Part shown: positions 21,425 to 31,100 of the stretch, piece after piece
Layout: every line of letters begins with the position of its first letter
Numbering within the stretch: the first letter of the stretch is position 1
Assembly: GCF_002305895.1 (NCBI RefSeq)
Contig: NZ_CP022203.1
Span: 7,908,001 to 7,972,000, forward strand
Source of the DNA: Corallococcus macrosporus DSM 14697
Lineage (GTDB): Bacteria; Myxococcota; Myxococcia; Myxococcales; Myxococcaceae
Direction of reading: 5' to 3'
Length of the DNA: 64,000 bases
Position numbers and translations under genes: made by a program
Notes under the pieces: generated by a model
The model's input: the letters and a program-made list of their open reading frames with translations, nothing else
Told to the model about the DNA's origin: nothing
The model's database searches: none

Positions 21425-23446
21425 ATGTCGTTGATCCGAATGGCGGGGATGCTCGCCGTCCTCACCCTGCTGTGCGCCTGCGATGGACGTGGTTCGTCGA
21501 CGGGTCCGACCCTGCCCGCGGTCGAGCTGTCCCCCACGACGGTGGGGCTCGACTACGAGGCCCGGTTCACCGCGTCCGGAGGCGAGCCTCCGCTGCGCTA
21601 CTCGGTGTCTCCGCCTCCGCCGGGGTTCTCGTTCTACACGGGGGAAGGCCGGCTGCTGGGGCCCGGCACCGAGCCCGGTGACTACTCGCTCACGGTGACG
21701 GTGCGGGACGCGAACGGCCTGGAGAACGTCCGCACGTACACGCTGAAGCTCTGGGAGCGCCCCGAGGTCACCAGCGCCGCGCTGCCCGCGGCCACGGCGG
21801 GTGGCAGCTATGAGCACGTCCTGGCCGCCACGGGCGGGCGCCCGCCGCTGGAGTGGACGGTGGTGGAGGGTTCGCTGCCCACCGGCATCTCGCTCACCCC
21901 CGAGGGCATCCTGAATGGCCAGCCCCAGGGCGAGGGGACCTACCCGCTCACCCTGCGCGTCCAGGACGCCCACGGCGCCGAGGCCCAGGTGCAGCTCGGG
22001 CTCCAGGTGCTGGCGCCGGGACAGAACCCGGATGGAGGCCCGCCGGACGGGACCTTCCCGCTGTCGGTGGGGAACTGGAACATCGAGTGGTTCGGGGACC
22101 CGCTCAACGGCCCCGCCAACGACGACCTGCAGGTGACCAATGCCCAGGCTGTTCTCGCTGACGCGGGCGTGGACTTCTGGGGCCTGGCGGAGATCGTCAG
22201 CACGGCGCGGTTCAACGAGCTGAAGGCGCGGCTCCCTGGCTACGACGGCTTCCTCGCGGATGACAGCACGCGGGTGTCTTCGGGCACGTCGTATTACGAC
22301 GCCGACGGCCAGAAGCTCGGCGTGCTGTTCAAGTCGGACGTGGTGGAGGTGCTGCAAGCGAATGTGGTGATGCTGAGCTCCAGCTACGATTTCGGTGGGC
22401 GTCCCCCGCTCCGGGTGGACCTGCGCATCCGCCGCGAGGATGGCAGCAGCGTGGACGTGACGGCGCTGATGCTCCACATGAAGGCCTATACGGGCGAGCA
22501 GGACTATGCGCGGCGGCAGTCCGCGGCCAGGGCGCTCAAGGACTACCTGGACCAGCGCCTGCCCACGCAGCGGGTCATGGTGATTGGCGACTGGAATGAC
22601 GACGTGGACGTGTCCACCGCGACCAATCCGGCCACGGGCGGGAAGTTCGAGTCGCCGTACCAGAACTTCGTCAGCGACACGGCCAACTACGCGTTCACCA
22701 CCGAGGCCCTGTCGCGAGCGGGCATCGGCAGCACCGCGAGCCGGAGCTCGTTCATCGACCACCAGCTCGTCTCGAATGAGCTGTGGGAGAGCTACATCCC
22801 CAACTCGACGCGGGTGATTCGGCCGGAGATCTCCGGCTACCGGAACAACACCTCCGACCACTACCCCATCGTCAGCCGCTACAACTTCGGCCAGCCGAGC
22901 ACGGGCGGACCGGGGGATGGCGGGACGCAGCTCCCGGTGTTCATCAACGAGTACCTGCCGCAGACGCACAACGTCCCGGGGACGTCGACGCCGGACTATG
23001 ACCAGCAGTTCGTCGAGCTGGTGAACACGGGCACCACGGCCGTGGACCTGGGCGGCTGGAAGATTCACGACGCCAACTCGTATGCGGGGAGCGACCCCGT
23101 GCGGCATGTGTTTCCGAGCGGGACGATGATTCAGCCGGGCAAGGCGTATGTCGTGTACTCGGGCCCGACGGCGGTGCCCACGGGCGTGACGAACGCCACG
23201 GCCGCGTCGGGAGGCGGGCTGTACTTCAACCGGGGCGTCAACGACGGCAGCAGCGGCGACACCGTGTACCTGGTGCGGCCGGACAACACCGTGCAGGACA
23301 GCGCGGGGTATCAGGACACGACTGTGGGTGTTTCCTACAACCGGAGCCCGGACGGGAGTTCCACCGGGACGTGGGTGCCGCATACGCAGTTGTCCGTCGG
23401 TGCTGAGGCTTCGCCTGGGTTGCGGGCCATCGGCGCGGAGTTTTGA
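21425..23446 (+). CDS. Lipoprotein with Ig-like repeats, endonuclease/exonuclease/phosphatase domain and lamin-tail domain
   Basis: A 673-residue secreted lipoprotein (lipobox LLCAC). Two putative-Ig (He_PIG-like) repeats come first, each with the PPLRYSV/PPLEWTV and LPTGISLTPEGILNGQP pattern. The EEP nuclease/phosphatase domain covers about 215-485: VGNWNIEWFGDP, DFWGLAEI (catalytic Glu), LMLHMKAYT, GDWNDDVD (Asn/Asp) and SDHYPIV (Asp-His). A lamin-tail domain follows (PVFINEYLPQT, QFVELVNTGTTAVDLGGWKI). All EEP active-site motifs are there, so an extracellular nuclease is likely. ATG 21425 gives the signal peptide. The stop is 2 bp from the left end of an insertion sequence, so the native 3' region may be lost. 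Confidence 0.87.
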   Translation: MSLIRMAGMLAVLTLLCACDGRGSSTGPTLPAVELSPTTVGLDYEARFTASGGEPPLRYSVSPPPPGFSFYTGEGRLLGPGTEPGDYSLTVTVRDANGLENVRTYTLKLWERPEVTSAALPAATAGGSYEHVLAATGGRPPLEWTVVEGSLPTGISLTPEGILNGQPQGEGTYPLTLRVQDAHGAEAQVQLGLQVLAPGQNPDGGPPDGTFPLSVGNWNIEWFGDPLNGPANDDLQVTNAQAVLADAGVDFWGLAEIVSTARFNELKARLPGYDGFLADDSTRVSSGTSYYDADGQKLGVLFKSDVVEVLQANVVMLSSSYDFGGRPPLRVDLRIRREDGSSVDVTALMLHMKAYTGEQDYARRQSAARALKDYLDQRLPTQRVMVIGDWNDDVDVSTATNPATGGKFESPYQNFVSDTANYAFTTEALSRAGIGSTASRSSFIDHQLVSNELWESYIPNSTRVIRPEISGYRNNTSDHYPIVSRYNFGQPSTGGPGDGGTQLPVFINEYLPQTHNVPGTSTPDYDQQFVELVNTGTTAVDLGGWKIHDANSYAGSDPVRHVFPSGTMIQPGKAYVVYSGPTAVPTGVTNATAASGGGLYFNRGVNDGSSGDTVYLVRPDNTVQDSAGYQDTTVGVSYNRSPDGSSTGTWVPHTQLSVGAEASPGLRAIGAEF

Positions 23447-23448
23447 GC

Positions 23449-23476
23449 TAAGGGCTTGATCAGAAATTACTTATCC
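23449..23476. repeat. Left terminal inverted repeat of the IS
   Basis: It begins TAAGGGCTTGATCAG and aligns with the reverse complement of 24720-24747 at about 20 of 28 positions. Confidence 0.65.
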
Positions 23477-24678
23477 ATCCGGGGCTTGAGGACGTAGTTC
23501 CAGTCACCATGGAAGGTCGCGCGGACGAGGTGGAGTTCGTGCATGGCCTCCGGAGAGACGCTGACTCCTGTGCGGTAGCGCCGTCGGTCCAACCGTGCTT
23601 TCACCTTCAAGCCCTTGGTGTTGGTCGTGGTGCCGATGAGGTTCACCACCGTCTCGTAGTCCTCCAGGGGGCGGCCTCTCCAATTCAGGCTGATGTGGCT
23701 GAAGAGGCGATGCTCCACCTTGTTCCACTTGCTCGTACCGGGCGGGAAATGACAGACGCTGATGCAAAGCCCCGTCGCGTCCGCCAGCCGCTGCAGTTCG
23801 GCCTTCCAGACCCGGCTTCGCGCGCTGTTGCTGCCGCCCGAGTCCGCCGTCACCAGGAGTTCCTTCGCCTCGGGGTAGCGCGCATGGCCCATTTTGCGCC
23901 ACCACGCGCCGAGGCTGTTGACGGCGAAGACGGGCGTGTCGTGGTCCACCCCCACCGACACCCAGGCGCTGTTGTCCCCGATGTCGTACACACCGTAGGG
24001 AATCGCCTTGCCCACCGCCGTGCCTGGGAAGTCATGCGTCAGGCTCAGCACCGGCGCCCCCGCCGGCTGCCATTCACGGCCTCCATTCTTGAACGCCCCC
24101 ACCAACTCCTTCTTCTTCGTGTCCACCGAAACGGCGGGCTGTCCCCGAGCCTGGAACTCCTGCACCTGAGCGTTGATGTGCTCGAACTGGGCGTTGCGGT
24201 CCGGGTGCGACTCTCCCTCCAACGACTTGGAGATTGCCTGCAAGCTGTAGCCCTGGCTCTTGAGCAACTCGCCCACCTTCTGGGGGCTCACTTTGTAGCC
24301 GTGCTTCTCCAACTCCGCAGCCAGCATCCTCGTGCTCTTGCACGTCCAGCGCAGCGGCGACTCCGGGTCGCCCCGAGTCACCGGGTCCACCAGCGACTCC
24401 AGGGTTTCCGTCAACCCCGGCTGGGCCACCTCCACTGGCGGGCGCCCAGCGCCCTTGCGCCGCACCCGCACCAGTTCTCCTTCAGGCCTCTTCCCGCTCA
24501 CCTCGTCGCGCCCCGCGCGCACCGTCATGCGCGCTAGGCCCGTCGCCCGGGCGACCGCTGTGACGCCGCCTCGTCCCAACGCGAGCGTCTCGGCGCCTGC
24601 CCAGCGGCGCGTCACCCGCTCATCCATGACGTCCCGGCGTGCCTGGTAGCGCTCCGCCACGGCCTTTTCCGCGTCCAT
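23467..24678 (-). CDS. ISAzo13-family DDE transposase
   Basis: A 403-residue transposase. The N-terminus holds a helix-turn-helix-like segment (VTAVARATGLARMTVRAG). The catalytic domain is of the ISAzo13/Rhodopirellula-type DDE fold, with VSVDTKKKELVG (first Asp), LLVTADSGGSNSARSRVW (second Asp) and KWNKVEHRLFSHISLNW (Glu). PPGTSKWNKVEHRL is characteristic of this family. ATG 24678 starts inside the IS, whereas a longer frame begins outside the right repeat. No frameshift or missing catalytic residue is seen, so it may be active. Confidence 0.9.
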   Translation of the reverse strand: MDAEKAVAERYQARRDVMDERVTRRWAGAETLALGRGGVTAVARATGLARMTVRAGRDEVSGKRPEGELVRVRRKGAGRPPVEVAQPGLTETLESLVDPVTRGDPESPLRWTCKSTRMLAAELEKHGYKVSPQKVGELLKSQGYSLQAISKSLEGESHPDRNAQFEHINAQVQEFQARGQPAVSVDTKKKELVGAFKNGGREWQPAGAPVLSLTHDFPGTAVGKAIPYGVYDIGDNSAWVSVGVDHDTPVFAVNSLGAWWRKMGHARYPEAKELLVTADSGGSNSARSRVWKAELQRLADATGLCISVCHFPPGTSKWNKVEHRLFSHISLNWRGRPLEDYETVVNLIGTTTNTKGLKVKARLDRRRYRTGVSVSPEAMHELHLVRATFHGDWNYVLKPRMDK

Positions 24679-24719
24679 ACCCGGCCAACATGCTCGGTTG
24701 CTCGACCATTCCTCTATTG

Positions 24720-24747
24720 GGCTAACTAATATCCGGACAGGCCCTAA
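24720..24747. repeat. Right terminal inverted repeat of the IS
   Basis: Read inward on the minus strand it begins TTAGGGCCTGTCCGGATATT, matching the left end with scattered mismatches. Confidence 0.65.
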
Positions 24748-24812
24748 CATGCACGGGAGAGGGGGCGGGCACCCGGAGGCAGGTCCCCATCTCCCTCCCC
24801 CTGCAAGGAAGT

Positions 24813-25142
24813 TTACGTCACATGACCTCCGAGCACATCCCCCTGCACGAGCCCCCCCGTCCCGTCCCCTGATAAGACCAACTCGGCGGTCATCCCAGCC
24901 TCAAGCTCCTGAAAGCAGCGGCCGTAAGCTCGTATCTGCTCGACACGAATCGAGACTGGCCGGTCCCCCGAACGAATGGACGGAGCATAGCCTTCGGGTG
25001 TTCGCACGGGCGTCAGCTTGAAAGCGACGGAGAAAATGTCGCCAACGCGAATGGCTCCCCGGTGAATTCGCCCGGCGGCACAGACACTACCAGCGTGGGG
25101 AATAACTATCTCAACGCCAAACTCAAAGTACCTGCTCGTCAT
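24813..25142 (-). CDS. Putative immunity protein resembling EF-Tu domain II
   Basis: A 109-residue protein whose ATG overlaps the stop of the Rhs toxin gene (ATGA), the usual place for the cognate immunity gene. The sequence resembles domain II of EF-Tu-type GTPases: GRIHRGAIRVGDIFSV corresponds to EF-Tu GRVERGTIKVGDEVEI, and VEQIRAYGRCFQELEAGMTA to the later strands before the final VQGDVLGG. There is no G domain. It could block the toxin by mimicking its target or may simply use the same beta-barrel fold, both of which are inference. It lies 65 bp from the right end of the IS and shares the lower G+C content of the Rhs gene. Confidence 0.72.
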   Translation of the reverse strand: MTSRYFEFGVEIVIPHAGSVCAAGRIHRGAIRVGDIFSVAFKLTPVRTPEGYAPSIRSGDRPVSIRVEQIRAYGRCFQELEAGMTAELVLSGDGTGGLVQGDVLGGHVT

Positions 25143-28100
25143 GGACCTTTCACCTTCTTCGTTGCCTCCCGGACGAATGCCCGAACTTGATCCGCCGTAA
25201 GTTGCGGAGCGTTCCTTAGTGCATCACTTAGCGCCGCTTTGTCCGGCACCCGTCCCGGAACTTCCGCTCCTAGTCCGCGCAAGAGAGCCCGTGCCTCCTC
25301 GACTGTGAGCGTGACCCCTGCCCGCCGCGCAAAGTCCAACGGGGCGACATTAACTGCGACCTCCTTTTCAAGTGCCGCCAGATAGTTGCCTGCGGAAATC
25401 TCAATTCCGGCCAAATCGGCAGGAGACGCGACATGCACAACCCCCTTTCCAAAGTTGGAGCTTTCGGTAGCAAAAATGGTAGCGACAGCAGGATCTGTTG
25501 AAGCTGGCGTGATTCCGATGCGCTGCAACGCATCATTACCTGCATACCCTTCCGAAGTTCCACGGAACAGGAACGTTCCTGAGGACTTCCCCAATAGGGG
25601 ACTCGCAGCAACAGGCGCATACCCACCTGCAGGAGCCATCACGCTCCCACCATTGATCGTCTCTGCTGCCCCCTGCTGGAAGCCACTAGCCACTCCAGCA
25701 GCAACGTCATCCGCCGTGCCGACCCCAAGAGTCTTGAAGGGGTTTGAAGACGCTAGGAGGGCCCTTCCGGACTGTGTTGTCGCCACGCGGGCAACCAGCT
25801 TTGTGCCTGCCGCCCCAACCGCCTCCACCGCCTCCTTTATAAGCGGCACCTTCGCAAGAGCCGGTGCAACCTTGCCGGCAATGGGCCCCAGAACTGCTCC
25901 ATAGGCTGCGCCGCTCTTCTGCTGTGAGGCGAACTCCGACCAACTCTCGCGCTCCCCCATGAAAGTCAGGGCATTGAACCCCGCTCCAGCGAGGGCGCCT
26001 GATCCCATCGTCGCGGCCAAACCACCGCTTGCGATGGTGAGGTCAATCGAAGCACCAATCTCCATGCCACCGATGATGTTCTGTCCCCAGAGGGAGAGAT
26101 AGTCAGTCGTATCTCTGATTCGGCCATTGACGAGGTCCTTGCCCATCCCAAGGCCCATCTGGGCTGCGCCCCAGAAGAACCCCCCAACCGCACCGACAGC
26201 CGTCGCCGAGTGCCCATCCTCGTCGTAGTAGGCGAGCGGATTCCCATGCGCATACACATACCGGTGCAAGCTCGGAGCATCGTCCAGTTGGCCACCGTAC
26301 GAGTCCCGTGAGATAAACCGCCCCAAGTCGCCGTCGTAGTAGCGGGCCCTCGCATAAGTCAATCCCGTCTCCACGTCGTACTGGTGCCCCGTGAACCCCA
26401 ACTTGAAGTCACTGACGCCTGGGGCCGAACCACCACGGTAGTTCCCCCACGCATCATACTCTCGTGCAGAGGTAACCTGACCAGTCGCGGACAGAGCATC
26501 TGTCACGCTTCCAAGTGCATCTATTCCCAAGAAACTGAGGGCAGCCGATGCCACGTCGCTTACGGCAAGCGGACCTTCGCCATAGTGATAACGACGCTGC
26601 GTAGGCTGGTGGCTTTGGCTACCATCTGCTTCCTGCAGGACAAAGACGCCATCAAGCACATACCCCACATGCTCTGAGGTCGTCCGCCTTTCCGTCCGCT
26701 GGAGATTGGCATCGTAGTCGTAACGACCAACCTCCACACCGTTGTCATAAACCGCCGTCAGCGTGTTGCGAATATCCCAGGCGAAGACGCGGGTAGAGCC
26801 CTGCGCCGTCTTCCCCACAATATTCCCTGCGAGATCATAGCTCAGCGAAACGTGTTTCGAAATATCCTTGAAATCACGAATATTTCGAAGCCAATCCACG
26901 CGATTAAAAATACCGACAACATCATACGTAACTTCGTGGGCCAGAACCGTATTGTATGAATCGGGACCGAGCCCCGGGACAGCAAGACTCGGCGCACGCC
27001 GCTCACCTGTTCTATTCCCCACAGCATCCCACCGATAGAGCGAAGCCTGTCCATCTGGGGATTTAACGCCGGTGAGACGGTTCAGAACATCATATCCATA
27101 CTCGGTAAACTCCGGGCTCCCAAGCTCCTGAGTCGAAGGGCTCGTGCGCACCGCGGTCTGAACCAGGCGGTTCCCATTATCATCATACACATACGCATGA
27201 CGACTGACCATACCTCCGATACTCTGGCACGAATCATTCACGCCTCCTCTGCCGACAACAATCTGCGAGAGGCGCCCTGCTGCGTCGTAGCAACGGCCTT
27301 CAAATATTCCATTGGGCCATGTAACCCCCTTCAGGAGCGAATCGGGCCAGTATCGATACTCCACGACGCCTTCAGGTAACGTCGCTTGCGTAAGCCGTCC
27401 CAAAGCATCGTACATGTACGTAGTCGCGACACCGTCCGAGTCTTCGACTCGCGTACGGCTCCCCAATGCATCGTACCTGTATGAGACTTGCTTCCCGTCA
27501 TACTCACGCAAACGCGTCTTCAGCCGGTCGAGCGCGTCGAACGTAGAGGTAACAACCTCCAGGCGGACACCATTGGCGGTCTGCTTTGACTGTGACTCGC
27601 CGGTCAGATTCCCATTTGGATCATAAGTAAGGACCTCAGAATCAACAGAAGGGAATTCACGCGGGGTCGCATGTTGCGAGTACGTGCGGCTTGCCAACCG
27701 GTCAAGGAGACCATGGGAGAACTCGACTCGTTGCCCCTTCGGATCTACACGGGAGGCTTCGTTCCGGTTGCCATCGTACGCATGGCGCCAGGTCAAAGTC
27801 CCCGTGTTACTGGTGGGCGTCGCACCACTCTCGAATAGCGGGACACTCGACCGCTGCGCCGAAGTCAGCCGTGAGTGAGCATCGAGATGCTGGTGCTCAA
27901 CTGAACGCAAGTTTCGGGCGTCGTACTCATACGTCGTGAGATTTCCGTTCGCATCCTGCTTCGCCACCATATTACGGGCGGCATCGTAGACGTACGTGTA
28001 GAGCCCATTCGCGGCATCCGTAACGGATACGAGTTTGCCTTCCTCCTCGTACGCGTATCTCGTTACGTGCGTCCCCCCACAGGCATTCGCCTCCAACTGG

Positions 28101-31100
28101 GACAATGACATTCCGCTTGCAGCACCGTGCGCAAGCGCAGACTGTCCTAGTGGTTGCTTGGTACAAACCTTATTACCAACGGCATCGTACGCCCAGGCCG
28201 TAACCTGATTCAGTGCATTCTCTTCACGAACACGCCGGCCCAAATCATCATAGGTGTAGCGGAGATCAAATGCGCTTCCTGTGACTCGTGGCCCCTTTGT
28301 CTGCGTCAACTGACCGGCAGCATCATACTGGAACGTCGTCTTCGCGGAGGCGAGTGTGCCAGCAGCCAAAACCTCTTCAATGAGGCGTCCGGCTCCATCG
28401 TAGAGTCGTTCGGTCGCATGACCATTCGCATCAACGAATCGAATGGGATGTCCCGCCGCATCATACTCCCAGGACTCCTCCGCAACGTCTGCATCCTGCC
28501 CTCGGACGCTGCGGGTCTTCCGCCCCAGCCCGTCATGGAGCAATACGGTGGGGACTCCGCGCCTGTTCAAGTGGGTCTGCTCGCGGGCTGCATCCTCGTA
28601 CTCCCAGGTCTGCGAGTACGTCGACGCACTGCTGGTCGAGGTAAAATCCGACTGACTCAGGACTCGCCCAGCACCATCAAACGAGAAGCGAGTAATGTAC
28701 CCCTTCGCATCTTCAGTCTGACGCTTATGAAGAGCGTCAAACCTGGATTTCGTCACATACCCAAGTGCATCGACGCGGCGAACCTCTCGGCCAAGGCCAT
28801 CCCGGTAGATCGTTGTGAGGTTCCCACGTGCATCCAACACTTCCTCTCGCGTCAGCGCGTCTACATCCCGGGCATCAATATACGCACGCTGTCCCACGAC
28901 AAGGGCTTGTCCTCCCTGGGACAAACTTTCCACCAACACCTCATTACGAGGTCGGCCCAGTGCATCGTAGGTGAACCGTCTCGTGATTCCGCGACCGTCC
29001 ACAGACTGGATGGGGTTTCCTTCGCCATCGTAAGCCTTGCTTGAGGAAACACCCATGGGGTGATGCACCGCCACCTGCCGTCCTAACGCATCGTGCACCG
29101 TTTCAGTGCGTCGCGCCAGCGCATCGACTCGGGCAGCCACCCGACTGAATGCGTCATACTCCACGGTACTTGTCAGAGCGAGAGCAGGCCCAATGCGCGC
29201 ATCATCTGGTTGGCGGGGCAGCGGGCCGGTCGGCGCGTCCTCGACCACCTTGAAAACACGCCCCAAGCCGTCCAAATGGCTCGCTTGGAGCAGCCCCCGA
29301 GCGTTCTGGGTCCATGTAACGTGCGCAACGTCATCATGGACGGTTTGCGTTGTGTAAACAACGTTGCCTGTTTCCGTCGCGGCACTCTCTGTGGTCGACA
29401 GTGTTCGGCCAAGGCCATCATATGTCGTGCTCAGCATCCGCTGCAGCACACCTCCGGCCTCCCAACGTACCTCTGTGACGTTACCTCTCCCGTCATAGCT
29501 ACGACGTTCCACCCGACCGAGCGAGTCCGTCAGGGCAACGGCTCGTCCAAGCAAGTCGTACGCAGTGGTGCTCGCGTGCCCATTCCCATCCACGTGGCGA
29601 ACCTTCCGCCCGGCCAAATCGTACCTAGACTCCTGAATGTAACGCAGCGGCAGGGCAGTATCGGACACCCCCGGCACCTCGGGGCTATGCTCTTCCACGA
29701 CTCGGTACAACGAGTCCAATCGATATGTCCGGTCAAACCCAGACAAATCCAAATGCCAGACCTTGTTACCGGCAGCGTCATACCTGGTTGTCGAGAGGAC
29801 GTAGCTCTTCCCCACCTCATCAGGGCTTCCCCCCTGTGAAATGAAGCGGGGACCGTCCGCCACCGAGACCGTCACCTCCACGGGCCGATCCGCGAAATCG
29901 TAGGCTGTGGTGGTAAGTACGCCGCGGCGGTCAATGACCGTCGTGCGATTACCCGCCTCGTCATAGCCGTAACGGGTCTCCAATGGAGCGGCGAGTCCAC
30001 CTCCTGACTCTACGATGCGCGCCAATCGTCCAGCGGCGTCCAGGTAGTAGTCTCTGACGAAATCCACTCCCTGCTCTTCACGCTTGAGCTGCCCGCCCGC
30101 GTAATACTGCACCGTCCGCGACACCCCTGGCTCCCCAAAGTTCCACTGGTCCTCCTGCGTCAGCCGGTCCAGCGCGTCCCACTGTAGAGTCCGATGCCGG
30201 CCAAGACCATCCTGCTCAACTTCCAGTCGCCCCCGTTCATCGAAGGTGGACTGCACGGTGATGACAGACGTATCGCCCACCTGCAGTGTCCTTGAGCGCA
30301 ACTGCCCGTACCGGTCATATTCCGTTACCTGCTCCTCATGACCGTCCGCGCCGACGGTCGCGGCCAAATCTCCTGGCAGAGCATTCGTCGGGCACTCAGC
30401 GCCCTCAATCCCGCAATAACGCCAACTCAACACAACGTCCTGCGGCGACGTCGCCAAGGATGCCACCACCTCGTCGCAAGGCGCAGTCGAAGTCAGCGCC
30501 GGACGAGACACCCGGTTCGCGTAGCGGCGCGTCTCAAGCAACCGCCCTGTCCCCGCAGGAACAACCTGTTCAGGAGAATCCCCCATCGAGTCGATTCTGG
30601 AGACGGTTGCAAAACCTTCCGCATCCACATGACATACCTGAACGTTGAATCCCGGGTCGTATCCCCATTTCTCCACAACCTCTTCGACGGGCAGGCCCTG
30701 AGCGTCCACAACCTGGAGCGTAGGGGCGATAAGCCCAGCCCCCGGCAGCACCGTGCCCTCGATACGACGTTCAATCAAATTTCCAAGCTCATCATAGACA
30801 AAGTGCGTCACTCGCCCGCGCTCATCTGCTTCTGTTTCACGGGCCCGGTGAGTTGCGCTCCATAGCGCACTAGACGTCGCAAAGACGCCAGTGGTCAACG
30901 GACGCACCGTCTCAACAACGGCCCCTGTCGCATTCATCCGGTAGCTTGACGCAGGCACACCTGGCCGAGGCCCATGGACCGTCGTAGTGTAGGTTGTCAG
31001 AGCTTCCCCGAGAATCGTGCGCGGCTCTGGCGCGATACTATACGTGAACGTGGTGATCCCCTCTCGAACAGGCGACGTTTCGAGAACCTCGATCACCTCC

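Larger units (their letters stand above)
23449..24747. mobile_element. ISAzo13-like insertion sequence (complete)
   Basis: A 1.3-kb element with one full-length transposase flanked by imperfect 28-bp terminal inverted repeats (23449-23476 and 24720-24747, about 20 of 28 matching). The transposase stop lies inside the left repeat. I could not identify a clear target-site duplication, and the exact ends could shift by a few bases. It sits between the EEP lipoprotein gene and the AT-richer Rhs island. Confidence 0.8.
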
